41,462 nt of DNA from Butyrivibrio sp. XPD2002 (GCF_000423945.1 NZ_AUIY01000031.1:1-41462), one strand, 5' to 3'; counted from the stretch's first letter, positions 25,758 through 33,552 are shown. Translations and numbers: made by a program. Notes: a model not told the origin generated them from the letters alone.

Positions 25758-26699
25758 CTCAAATGCCAGGATATTCTTTGCAACTTCCTCTACGCACCGG
25801 CTTCTTGCTTCCACACTTGCCCACGCCATATGGGGTGTCACAAACAATTTCTTACTATCCTGAATTCTAAGAAGCGGGCTGTCCTTTTTCATAGGCTCTA
25901 CTGTCAGAACGTCAAGTCCTGCTGCCGCAATTTCTCCATCCTCAAGCGCCTTTACGAGATCCTCCTCATTTACTACTGGTCCTCTTGCCACATTTATCAA
26001 GATCGCGGATTTCTTCATTTTCTTAAGAGCATCCATATTTATGATATCTCTAGTCTTATCTGTCAGGGGGCAGTGAAGCGATAAAACATCACTTCTCTCC
26101 AAGAGTTCATCAAAACTCACCATTTCATAAGCTTCATCATCCTTGCTATTGGCCGTTCTTCCTGAAGCAGAATAAAAAATCACCTTCGCTCCAAATGCTG
26201 TCGCTATCTGAGCAACTTTTCTTCCGATATTACCCATTCCTATGATTCCCCAGGTCATACCGTCAAGCTCATGAAAAGGGATGTCCAGCTTACAAAAATG
26301 TGATTGCGAAGCATATTCTCCGCTTTTTACAAATTCATCATAATCCTTTAATGCTTCCATTACATAGAAAAGAAGTGCAAAGGTATGCTGCGCAACAGAT
26401 GCTGTAGAATATCCGGCAACATTTGCAACCTTGATTCCACACTCTTTGCAGGCTTTGATATCAACATTGTCAAACCCGGTCGCAAACTCACATATTAGTT
26501 TTAAAGAAGGTGCTTTTTTCAAAATATCTGTAGTAATTTTGGATTTGTTGATGCAAAGTACATCTGCACCAGTAAGGCGTTCCTCTGCATTCTCAGCGGT
26601 TACCTTATCCTTATAAAATGTCACATCTCCAAGTTTCTCAAGGGATCTGTAATCTATATCATTTCCCACGCTGTCAATTTCTGCTGCTACTATTTTCAT
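25728..26699 (-). CDS. D-isomer-specific 2-hydroxyacid dehydrogenase
   Basis: 323-aa NAD(H)-dependent oxidoreductase of the D-2-hydroxyacid family (hydroxypyruvate/glycerate or phosphoglycerate dehydrogenase-like), cytosolic. The nucleotide-binding motif is GMGNIG (154-159). Catalytic Arg239 (NVARGPVVN), Glu268 (LTVEPM) and His290 (TPHMAWAS) are all present. I start at MKIVAAEID (26699), preceded by AAAGGG; nine extra codons upstream lack support. There is no ACT domain, so it is not a full-length SerA. The gene is unusual in lying between two tandem-repeat arrays, with its last codons inside one of them. Substrate unknown. Confidence 0.9.
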   Translation of the reverse strand: MKIVAAEIDSVGNDIDYRSLEKLGDVTFYKDKVTAENAEERLTGADVLCINKSKITTDILKKAPSLKLICEFATGFDNVDIKACKECGIKVANVAGYSTASVAQHTFALLFYVMEALKDYDEFVKSGEYASQSHFCKLDIPFHELDGMTWGIIGMGNIGRKVAQIATAFGAKVIFYSASGRTANSKDDEAYEMVSFDELLERSDVLSLHCPLTDKTRDIINMDALKKMKKSAILINVARGPVVNEEDLVKALEDGEIAAAGLDVLTVEPMKKDSPLLRIQDSKKLFVTPHMAWASVEARSRCVEEVAKNILAFEKGEARNIVG

Positions 26700-26820
26700 A
26701 GTTTGATTATCCCTTTCTATACACATGTTTCACTACTCCATCAATTCTATCACTTTGGTTGCGTTTTTATAGATTTTTCAGACCATATTATTTTGTATTT
26801 AAATATCTGAATTCTATCCT

Positions 26821-27240
26821 TTACGCCAACTATCACATTTGTCTTACTATTGGCGTAACTGTAATTCTCAATATTATATTATAATTGCACCGGTTTTCTC
26901 TTTTTTCCTATAAATGACGTAATGACAATTCCAAGCTTCTGATTCCCGTTACACCTGTTTTCCATTTACTTCTTCTACTGACGTAATGGTAGCTCCAACT
27001 ATCTGATTCCCATTACACCTGTTTCCCATTTATTTCTTTAACAGACTTAATGGTAGCTCTAACTATCTGATTCCCCTTACACCTGTTTTCCATTTACCTC
27101 TTCAACTGACGTAATGGCAATCCCAAACATCTGATTTTCCTTACGCCAGTTTTCCTATCTAGCTATAATTGACGTAACAAGAATCCCCACATATGATTAT
27201 CTTTACATCAGTTTACTTTTTTTCTCTTTACTGATGTAAT
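26821..27240. repeat. 64-bp tandem dyad array (about seven units) upstream of the dehydrogenase
   Basis: Non-coding array of 64-bp units. Each unit has two inverted arms: a left arm TTACGCCAG/TTACACCTG starting at 26821, 26885, 26949, 27013, 27077, 27141 and 27203, and a right arm TGRCGTAA starting at 26851, 26915, 26979, 27043, 27107, 27170 and 27232. Spacing is exactly 64 bp for most intervals, shrinking to 62-63 at the right end. The outer left pair (TTACGCCAA / TTGGCGTAA) and the right-most pair (TTACATCAG / CTGATGTAA) are perfect inverted repeats. The middle units (26979-27106) are nearly identical and decay outwards. Confidence 0.92.
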
Positions 27241-27303
27241 CCCCTCTTTCCCAAAACTTATTCCCACTAATACATCTGACAAAAATAGATTTTCCATTAA
27301 AAA

Positions 27304-27336
27304 AACGCCTTCCGGGAAATTAGTCCCGAAAGGCAT
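27304..27336 (-). terminator. Rho-independent terminator of the sugar isomerase gene
   Basis: On the minus strand, GCCTTTCGGGA, a short loop, then TCCCGGAAGGC (one mismatch or bulge), followed by GTTTTTTTAA. It lies about 30 nt after the isomerase stop codon. Confidence 0.85.
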
Positions 27337-27365
27337 TTCTATTTTCACAAATTACTTATCACTGA

Positions 27366-28844
27366 TTAAGCGAAAGGGTTCTCTGTAGGATAAGGAAGTG
27401 ATGCAGGCTGGTTGTAGCCGATTGTCTCAGCACCTACATACTTGAATACCTCGTAAAGAGCCTTGCCGAAGTGACCAAATGCAACTGCACCGTGGTGAGG
27501 GAAGTTGCCCTGGATGAGAACGTGTCTGTAGAATCTGCCCATTTCCGGAATAGCGAATACGCCGATACCACCGAAGGACTGAGTAGCAACAGGAAGAACC
27601 TCACCCTGTGCAACATATGCACGAAGGTGGTTATCAGATGTGCTCTGCAGTCTGTAGAATGTGATATCACCAGGCATAATGTCACCTTCAAGTGTTCCCT
27701 GTGTAACTTCCTCAGGAAGGTTTCTAGCCATGATTCTCTGGAACTTCATCTCGCAGCTTGAAAGCTTGCTTGTGCATGTATTTCCGCAGTGGAAGCCCAT
27801 GAATGTATCTGTGTGCTTGTAGTCGAACTTGCCCTTGATGGACTCTTCGTACATATCAGCAGGTACAGAGTTGTTGATATCAAGAAGTGTAACAGCGTCA
27901 TCAGAGATGCATGTTCCGATGAACTCAGAAATTGCGCCGTAGATATCTACCTCGCAGGATACCGGAATTCCACGGCCTGTAAGTCTTGAGTTTACATAGC
28001 AGGGAACGAATCCGAACTGAGTCTGGAATGCAGGCCAGCACTTACCAGCGATACATACGAACTTCTTACCGCCTCTGTGCTCCTCGATCCAATCAAGAAG
28101 TGTAAGCTCATACTGAGCAAGCTTTGAAAGGATTTCAGGCTTCTTGTTACCAGCGCCAAGATCCTTCTCCATGTCTGCAACAACGTCAGCGATTCTGGCG
28201 TCACCAGCGTGCTTGTTGAAGCTCTCGAAAAGATCAAGCTCAGAGTTCTCTTCGATCTCAGCACCAAGGTTGTAGATCTGCTGAATAGGTGCGTTACAAG
28301 CAAGGAAGTTCATCGGACGAGGACCAAAGCTGATAACCTTGAGTTCTGAAAGTCCATAAAGTGCTCTTGCGATCGGAACGAACTCGTTGATCATCTTAGC
28401 GCACTCATCTGCTGTTCCAACAGGATACTCCGGAATATATGCCTTTACGTTACGAAGGTGAAGGTTGTAGCTTGCGTTAAGCATTCCGCAGTAAGCATCT
28501 CCTCTACCATCGATAAGGTCACCCTGTGACTCCTCTGCTGCTGCGCAGAACATTACAGGACCACCAAACTTCTCTGCAAGAAGTGTCTCTGAAATCTCAG
28601 GACCGAAGTTACCAAGATATACACAAAGTGCATTACATCCTGCCTTCTTAACATCCTCAAGAGCCTCAAGTGTCTGAGTCTCGCTCTCGATGATGCAAAC
28701 AGGGCACTCGTAAACGTCTACGTCGTTGTAAAGCTTCTTGTAGCTCTCAACTAATGCCTTTCTACGATTGATTGCAAGTGATGCCGGGAAACAGTCACGG
28801 CTGACTGCTACCAGACCAATTTTAACCTGGGGAATGTTGTTCAT
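27366..28844 (-). CDS. L-fucose/L-arabinose isomerase-family sugar isomerase
   Basis: 492-aa cytosolic aldose-ketose isomerase of the FucI/AraA superfamily. Supporting features: a Rossmann-like N-terminal half (KIGLVAVSRDCFP, LCVYLGNFGPE), the metal-binding segment CEVDIYGAISEF (Glu298, Asp300) and FHCGNT (352-356), where a conserved His contributes to the metal site. There is no signal peptide. Start ATG with TAGGAGG 10 nt upstream. It is expressed from its own strong promoter with a LacI-type operator shared with the neighbouring regulator/DUF4867 operon. Whether it acts on L-fucose, L-arabinose, D-arabinose or another sugar cannot be decided from sequence. Confidence 0.85.
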   Translation of the reverse strand: MNNIPQVKIGLVAVSRDCFPASLAINRRKALVESYKKLYNDVDVYECPVCIIESETQTLEALEDVKKAGCNALCVYLGNFGPEISETLLAEKFGGPVMFCAAAEESQGDLIDGRGDAYCGMLNASYNLHLRNVKAYIPEYPVGTADECAKMINEFVPIARALYGLSELKVISFGPRPMNFLACNAPIQQIYNLGAEIEENSELDLFESFNKHAGDARIADVVADMEKDLGAGNKKPEILSKLAQYELTLLDWIEEHRGGKKFVCIAGKCWPAFQTQFGFVPCYVNSRLTGRGIPVSCEVDIYGAISEFIGTCISDDAVTLLDINNSVPADMYEESIKGKFDYKHTDTFMGFHCGNTCTSKLSSCEMKFQRIMARNLPEEVTQGTLEGDIMPGDITFYRLQSTSDNHLRAYVAQGEVLPVATQSFGGIGVFAIPEMGRFYRHVLIQGNFPHHGAVAFGHFGKALYEVFKYVGAETIGYNQPASLPYPTENPFA

Positions 28845-28970
28845 ACTGATATCCTCCTACCCTTTATAAATAATTATTGTTTCTGTTGTTATGCGATTTT
28901 TCTTTCCAAAACCGCGAAAAGCCTTTGATTCTCATGCGTTTAGATATTTTTATGACGCATTCCATCAATT

Positions 28971-28985
28971 TGTGTGTACGTTAAC
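28971..28985. promoter_or_regulatory. operator-like site at the isomerase promoter
   Basis: TGTGTGTACGTTAAC, whose exact reverse complement lies at 30942-30956 in front of the DUF4867-lacI operon. It sits 11 bp downstream of the isomerase -10 box, in a position suited to repression. Confidence 0.75.
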
Positions 28986-28996
28986 ACATCTACTAA

Positions 28997-29025
28997 ATCA
29001 TAAGTTTTACGGTCTCTGTTGTCAA
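28997..29025 (-). promoter_or_regulatory. promoter of the sugar isomerase gene
   Basis: On the minus strand, a perfect TTGACA, 17-bp spacer, TATGAT. The leader is about 150 nt to the ATG. Confidence 0.85.
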
Positions 29026-29071
29026 TTTGACATATTTCACAGAATTATTCTTTAAATTCTGTTAACTATGC

Positions 29072-29176
29072 CCCTCATCCGGCAGCTTCGCTGCCGCCTT
29101 CCCCCCCAAGGGGAAGGCTCTATATCATCTTGCCTTCCCCCTCTGGGGGAAGGTGGCGCAAAGCGCCGGATGAGGG
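29072..29176. repeat. MITE-like palindromic repeat element (105 bp)
   Basis: Perfect 12-bp terminal inverted repeats CCCTCATCCGGC / GCCGGATGAGGG enclose a chain of GC-rich hairpins: GGCAGC-TTC-GCTGCC, CCTTCCCC / GGGGAAGG twice, and GGCGC-AAA-GCGCC. It has no coding capacity. It abuts the stop codon of the LacI gene and may serve as its terminator. The pattern resembles dispersed palindromic repeats common in Clostridia genomes (from memory). Confidence 0.85.
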
Positions 29177-29177
29177 C

Positions 29178-30206
29178 TCATAAATTCTGCTCTATATGAA
29201 TACTTAGTTCCGTGTAATTCACCTTCTTCGGCACCGTTCCGTACGCCAGATAATTAAACAGTATTTCCAGCGAAAGCTTTCCCTGTTTTTCAGGCTCCTG
29301 GCATATTGTGGCTGAGATCATTCCCTTGTGGAACATCTCATACTGCACCGCAACAAGGTCATTGGTTATGATCCGTATCTTGTGCTGCGTATCCTCATTG
29401 GATATAAGTCTGCAGATGTCGTAATCTCTCGGATTGATGACGTATACCACATTTGTCTCCGGGTACTTGATCAGCATCTCCTTAACCGCACGCTTATTCT
29501 CAGCGCGGTCCAGGGATATGGTCCATTTTCCCAGAAGCTCCATGTCCGGATAACGGGAATTCATCTCGTTTGAGAAGCCCCTTATACGCTCCGTGGCACT
29601 TTCCTTGATGCTGTCATACTCCGTGAAAAAACAAATCTTTGCGTTCTCTCCTCCTGCCATGGCAGCAAGTCCCGCTGCCAGCCTTCCGGAAGCAATATAG
29701 TCACACCCCACATACGCAAGATGCTCTACGCCATCCAGTCTGCTGTTGTAGAACACAAGCGGAAGATCACGCTTTTTCTGCTCTTCAATTATCAAATCAT
29801 TTATAAGAGATGTGGAACCTGTTATGCAGACTCCATCGTACTCTCCTATGGTTTCTTTCAGCGATTTCAGTAACCGGCTCTCTTCATCGGCATTATCGGG
29901 ATACTCGATGATATCCGTAGTTGCCGCATATGCCTCAAGAGACTTCGCCTTCTTCTCGGCACTTTCCCTAACGGGTATGAAAAACGGACTGAACTGGGTT
30001 TTCGGAATCATGAAAAGAAATTTAAGCTTCTTTTTCCTGACTGCCAGTCCCTGCGCCACTCGATTAGGCTCATAGTGGAGCTCCTCACACGCTTTCTCAA
30101 CCCTCTCCCTGGTCTCCTGCTTCACATATCCTCTGTTGTGAAGGACACGGTCAACAGTACCTATCGAAACGCCTGCCTGCTTCGCTATTTCAGTGATTGT
30201 TGCCAT
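29178..30206 (-). CDS. LacI-family transcriptional regulator of the isomerase/DUF4867 module
   Basis: 342-aa regulator. The helix-turn-helix (ITEIAKQAGVSIGTVDRVLH, residues 4-23) and hinge (YEPNRVAQGLA) are followed by a sugar-binding sensor domain (KFLFMIPKTQFSPFFIPV, then YVGCDYIASGRLAAGLA), which resembles periplasmic-binding-protein regulators of pentose or rhamnose type. RBS GAGGGG before ATG. It lies 10 nt downstream of the DUF4867 gene in one operon. The shared TGTGTGTACGTTAAC words at both promoters make it the likely repressor of the isomerase and of its own operon (inference). Confidence 0.9.
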   Translation of the reverse strand: MATITEIAKQAGVSIGTVDRVLHNRGYVKQETRERVEKACEELHYEPNRVAQGLAVRKKKLKFLFMIPKTQFSPFFIPVRESAEKKAKSLEAYAATTDIIEYPDNADEESRLLKSLKETIGEYDGVCITGSTSLINDLIIEEQKKRDLPLVFYNSRLDGVEHLAYVGCDYIASGRLAAGLAAMAGGENAKICFFTEYDSIKESATERIRGFSNEMNSRYPDMELLGKWTISLDRAENKRAVKEMLIKYPETNVVYVINPRDYDICRLISNEDTQHKIRIITNDLVAVQYEMFHKGMISATICQEPEKQGKLSLEILFNYLAYGTVPKKVNYTELSIHIEQNL

Positions 30207-30216
30207 GTTCCCCTCA

Positions 30217-30852
30217 TTAAATGAGTGCTGCGATATCTATGTTCTCGCCTGTGATTCCTTCATAAGCACCATCAGCAATCTCAGATGCATCCTTGTGTGC
30301 AAGAAGCCACTTGTTAGTAGCAAAAAGTGTTCTGTCATCAAGGTTCTTGCCAGCTGTCTCTGTGGTTCCTACGTTTGTTCCCTTGGGAAGTGCGATGAGA
30401 ACCTTAAAGCCCTTTGAAGCATCCGCATGGCAGGGAGCATAGTGAAGTGTTGAAGCATAAACCTCAACAAGTACGCCCTTAGGGCACTTGAATGCTACAA
30501 CCTTAGATGAATCAAGCTTGCCGTCTTCGATGTCACTGAGCTTAGCAAGAAGAAGGATGAAATCCTCAGTTCCAAGGTTGAACTCGCTGTCTCTGTGATA
30601 TTCCATGCAGTTCATCTTTGTGTTATGTCCGTTGCAGTAACCGAACTGGAAGGGCATACCACCAAAGAGGCTAGTGCCAAGATCCTTGGTATCTGATGTA
30701 GCCATAAGCTTAGGCTCCTCAGCTACATAAACAACATCATCCGGGCAAGGTGTGTCGTTCTCAAGTGTCTTTAAAATCTCTGCAACACTGTAGCCCTCAA
30801 CAACTCTGCCGTACTCTTTGAATTCTTTGTCTGTTACGCTTTTGATTACCAT
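30217..30852 (-). CDS. DUF4867 family protein
   Basis: 211-aa cytosolic protein that I recognise as DUF4867, a Firmicutes family with no established function and a cupin/ureidoglycolate-lyase-like look. Visible features include CNGHNTKMNCMEYHRDSEF (two His and a Glu, a possible metal site), EDFILLLAKLSDIEDG, and YASTLHYAPCHADASKGFKV, where His-x-Ala-Pro-Cys-His could complete a metal or substrate pocket. The gene is first in an operon with a LacI regulator and shares its operator word with the sugar isomerase gene. It therefore probably acts on the same sugar, for example as a mutarotase or lyase-like accessory (inference). RBS is weak (GGGGTAGG). Confidence 0.82.
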   Translation of the reverse strand: MVIKSVTDKEFKEYGRVVEGYSVAEILKTLENDTPCPDDVVYVAEEPKLMATSDTKDLGTSLFGGMPFQFGYCNGHNTKMNCMEYHRDSEFNLGTEDFILLLAKLSDIEDGKLDSSKVVAFKCPKGVLVEVYASTLHYAPCHADASKGFKVLIALPKGTNVGTTETAGKNLDDRTLFATNKWLLAHKDASEIADGAYEGITGENIDIAALI

Positions 30853-30941
30853 TTTTCCTACCCCGCTTTTACTAGTTTTTCGTGTCTATACTTGGATTTT
30901 TTCGCTTGTTTCCACCTTAGGAAAAGCGTTTTTCCTCCTCC

Positions 30942-30956
30942 GTTAACGTACACACA
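30942..30956. promoter_or_regulatory. operator-like site at the DUF4867-lacI promoter
   Basis: GTTAACGTACACACA, the exact reverse complement of the site at 28971-28985. It abuts the -10 box of the DUF4867 promoter. Confidence 0.75.
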
Positions 30957-30985
30957 TTATATGTTATTATCACCCTCAACTTCAA
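30956..30985 (-). promoter_or_regulatory. promoter of the DUF4867-lacI operon
   Basis: On the minus strand, TTGAAG, 18-bp spacer, perfect TATAAT, about 100 nt before the DUF4867 start. Confidence 0.75.
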
Positions 30986-31137
30986 TTATCAGAATTAAAC
31001 AAATTTCCTGCCCTCATTTCTTACACAATTACACATAACTGAAGTGATTATGTCACTTTAGGATAAGACTATGAATATAGAGATAGGCGAAGAGGTTAGA
31101 CAGATCCCTGATTGTCCTGATAGTTACATTAGATGCA

Positions 31138-31166
31138 CAAAAAATGCTGCTATCAAAGCAGCATTT
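31138..31166 (-). terminator. Rho-independent terminator of the CDF-like gene
   Basis: AAATGCTGC / GCAGCATTT stem with a short loop, followed on the minus strand by TTTTTTG. It ends 8 nt past the stop codon. The rest of the gap to 30986 shows nothing further. Confidence 0.85.
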
Positions 31167-31173
31167 CTTGCAT

Positions 31174-32052
31174 TTAGATTATTACTACGTTTACGATCCC
31201 ACCACCGATTTCATCAGATACTCTTTTCTTTATGTTTTCTGAGACCTTACTTACTTCGTGGTAAGTCATATCCTGCTTAAAGCAAAGTTCAATGTCGACA
31301 TATTGGTCAGTTCCGCTTATACGGCTTTTAATCTCTCCAAGCTCATCATAATATTCATAAAACTCATTTAATGCCTTGAGGATCTTTAATTGTGAATCCT
31401 CATCCAATGTAAGGTCGCTAAGTTCTCTAATTGCATCTGTCAGATGATGAACCACTATATATGCTAATGGCAATGAGACAACCACGCATACCAGCGGAGA
31501 AAAATACCTTATCCAGCTCGCTTTTTCAAATATGATTCCAATAATCAATGTTACAATAGAAATCGCATCAAACACGAATTCGTTTCTTGCTGCCACAAAT
31601 GCTGAATGGATCATCCTGCTATGGTTCTTGCTCACAAGATTCTTCTCTTTAAAATATATAAATATATCTATAAGCACACCAACAATACTTACAACAAGTG
31701 CAAATACCAAAAATTCTTCTTCACTCTCCGGCAATATTATTTTTCTTACAGCAAAGAATACTATGCACAAAATTCCCGCAAGATCAAACGTCTCACAGCA
31801 AAGGGCTGTTATCGCTTCTACTTTTCCGGTTCCATAATTGAATCTGAATTTCAGATTCTTATTCAGTTTCGTAGTAAGTACTACAAGTATTACTCCCGGA
31901 ACAAGAACACTTGCATTTTCCATAAATTCAAGCCACACAACCATTGAACCGCTGGCTATAGCCGCAATAAAGGAAGTGATGAATTCAGGTATTCTGTATA
32001 TAATTAACAGGACCGCTACATTTCTTTGCTCTGTAAGAATGTTTTTTTCCAT
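31174..32052 (-). CDS. divergent cation diffusion facilitator (CDF)-family membrane protein
   Basis: 292-aa protein with about six transmembrane helices and a cytosolic C-terminal domain, the layout of CDF metal-proton antiporters. The family motif after TM2 is present as FRFNYGTGKVEA (canonical form P-Y-G-H-G-K-x-E). The metal-site positions are changed. In TM2 the H/D-x3-D pair is Glu and Val (LEFMENASVLV); in TM5 the H-x3-D pair is Glu and Asp (NEFVFDA). It may therefore carry a different ion or be degenerate. I prefer the start at MEKNILTE, with TGGAG 12 nt upstream; an ATG eight codons earlier lacks an RBS. Confidence 0.75.
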   Translation of the reverse strand: MEKNILTEQRNVAVLLIIYRIPEFITSFIAAIASGSMVVWLEFMENASVLVPGVILVVLTTKLNKNLKFRFNYGTGKVEAITALCCETFDLAGILCIVFFAVRKIILPESEEEFLVFALVVSIVGVLIDIFIYFKEKNLVSKNHSRMIHSAFVAARNEFVFDAISIVTLIIGIIFEKASWIRYFSPLVCVVVSLPLAYIVVHHLTDAIRELSDLTLDEDSQLKILKALNEFYEYYDELGEIKSRISGTDQYVDIELCFKQDMTYHEVSKVSENIKKRVSDEIGGGIVNVVII

Positions 32053-32288
32053 ATTATTCAAATTCTCCATTAACACGAATCACGTCAAATATTTTGCAAG
32101 CTATATTTGTTCGCAATATTCAGTATTATCAGTTTTGTCGCCAATTCCCAGCACTATATCACAATCACATTGATTATCTTACTTTACATTATATATTTAA
32201 TATGTTATCATCTTTATCGTTTCAAGGATATTCATCCGTATTTTCCTATTTTGGTTTTTGAAGCATTTTTCTTTTGAGGAGTTGTAAT

Positions 32289-32318
32289 ATGAAAGGAGTA
32301 TTATTTGTATTGCCCTAA
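32289..32318 (+). CDS. possible 9-aa leader peptide upstream of the PD-(D/E)XK-like gene
   Basis: ATG-AAA-GGA to TAA encodes MKGVLFVLP, with a good GAGGAG 8 nt upstream, ending 22 nt before the next gene. The downstream gene itself has no RBS, so translational coupling or leader control is possible. It is equally possible that it is a chance ORF or the trace of a shifted start. Confidence 0.25.
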   Translation: MKGVLFVLP

Positions 32319-32340
32319 TTACAGCAATATATAAATATTT

Positions 32341-33111
32341 ATGTCTAATTATTTCTTAACCAGAAAGCAGCAACTAACCAAGCTACTTCACAAATATCAA
32401 TCTGAAGTGAACTCTTTACCTGAAGGAACTCTTGTAATATATCAAAATGGAGCAAAGTGGTATCTTCAGGAAAAAGATAAATCAGGAAAAACTAAAAGAA
32501 CTTATATTTCTAAAAGTAAAATTGATTATGCATCACAGCTTGCTAAAAAGGCTTTGTTGAAGAACTATATTCGCGATATTGAAAATGAAATCACTGCAAT
32601 CAATGCATATATTCGAGTCAGAAAGCACTGCAGGCTTGACAATATTTTAGCTGCAGATTCACCTTATGTACCTCTACTTTCAGATCAATACCAATGGCTA
32701 AGTGATCATGATTACATATCCAATCCCAATCATCCCGAAGCATTAATAATAAAGGCCCCAAAGGGACAATTTGTCAGATCGAAATCAGAAGCTATTATCG
32801 CCTACGCATTGTTTGATCATCACCTATCCTATATGTATGAGCATGCTCTTTTGCTAGGTGAATATACCATTTATCCCGATTTCACAATTCGGCATCCAGT
32901 TACTAATAAATTGTATATTTGGGAACACTTTGGTCTTGCCGATCAAGCTAAGTATCAAAATGCTATGTGCAACAAAATTAGAAGTTACATAAATGCCGGA
33001 TATGTCCCGGGAGATAATCTAATCCTCACCTACGAGACCGCTGACTGTCCTCTTGATATCAGCTATGTTCAAGGGATCATTGATTTGCATTTCGGGGCAG
33101 ACATAATATAA
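32341..33111 (+). CDS. PD-(D/E)XK-like hypothetical protein (256 aa)
   Basis: A recurrent Lachnospiraceae hypothetical protein (from memory). The N-terminal half is helical and basic (LTRKQQLTKLLHKYQSEVNSL, KKALLKNYIRDIENEI). The C-terminal half has a nuclease-like pattern, RSKSE (Glu150), then IYPDF (Asp180) and IWEHFG (Glu195-His196), resembling the PD-(D/E)XK superfamily core. No signal peptide or membrane segment. There is no visible Shine-Dalgarno sequence at the ATG, which is unusual in this window. Stand-alone gene; function unknown. A role in defence or mobile-DNA processing is only a guess. Confidence 0.75.
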   Translation: MSNYFLTRKQQLTKLLHKYQSEVNSLPEGTLVIYQNGAKWYLQEKDKSGKTKRTYISKSKIDYASQLAKKALLKNYIRDIENEITAINAYIRVRKHCRLDNILAADSPYVPLLSDQYQWLSDHDYISNPNHPEALIIKAPKGQFVRSKSEAIIAYALFDHHLSYMYEHALLLGEYTIYPDFTIRHPVTNKLYIWEHFGLADQAKYQNAMCNKIRSYINAGYVPGDNLILTYETADCPLDISYVQGIIDLHFGADII

Positions 33112-33513
33112 ATGATGGAGCAAGTTACCGATGGCTACTCCGGTCAAAACTTGAGGCTTTATTATTCATTTAATGTTTTACTTGGAAAAAATCCCTTTAA
33201 AAATTTGCTTTGGTATCCATTTCCCCTCTAATTATGCTTATTTTTGATGTCACTTTCACTACGAGGCGATTTTTCTTAATTTGGTACCCTTATATCAGAC
33301 AATCATGGATACCAAATTGATATTTTCAAGAAAAAATTTCCATTTTCCCGAAAAACACCTTCAAATAAGCACCAAAAAGGATACCAAACTCAGAAAAATC
33401 CCCGATTATTTCCTTCAACCCTTTCATTCTGTATCCTTATGTATAAAGCCCCCGCAAGAGATTGCGATCAAAAAATGTACCGAGCCGTCTCCGGCGCTAC
33501 CAGGTTTTTACAA
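33112..33513. other. gene-free stretch with GGATACC inverted and direct repeats
   Basis: No convincing CDS. It holds a perfect 12-bp inverted pair, TTTGGTATCCAT (33209-33220) and ATGGATACCAAA (33305-33316), and another direct copy of GGATACCAAA near 33380. It may be the debris of a small repeat element. Confidence 0.5.
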
Positions 33514-33552
33514 AAGCGCTGCAGCAAGCCATATAGGCAAGCCACAGCGCTT
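33514..33552 (-). terminator. probable terminator of the ATP synthase operon
   Basis: AAGCGCTG / CAGCGCTT arms around a partly paired loop. On the minus strand the right arm runs into TTTTGTAAAAA. It lies about 85 nt past the atpC stop codon. The T-run is short. Confidence 0.45.

Noticed and set aside
26821..27240. Possible CRISPR array
   Set aside because: Regular spacing looked promising, but the conserved parts are 8-10 bp arms in alternating orientation, the sequence between arms is itself repeated, there are no unique spacers and no cas genes.
31071..31280. Plus-strand 69-codon frame after the DUF4867 promoter
   Set aside because: It crosses the CDF terminator and the end of the CDF gene; no RBS.
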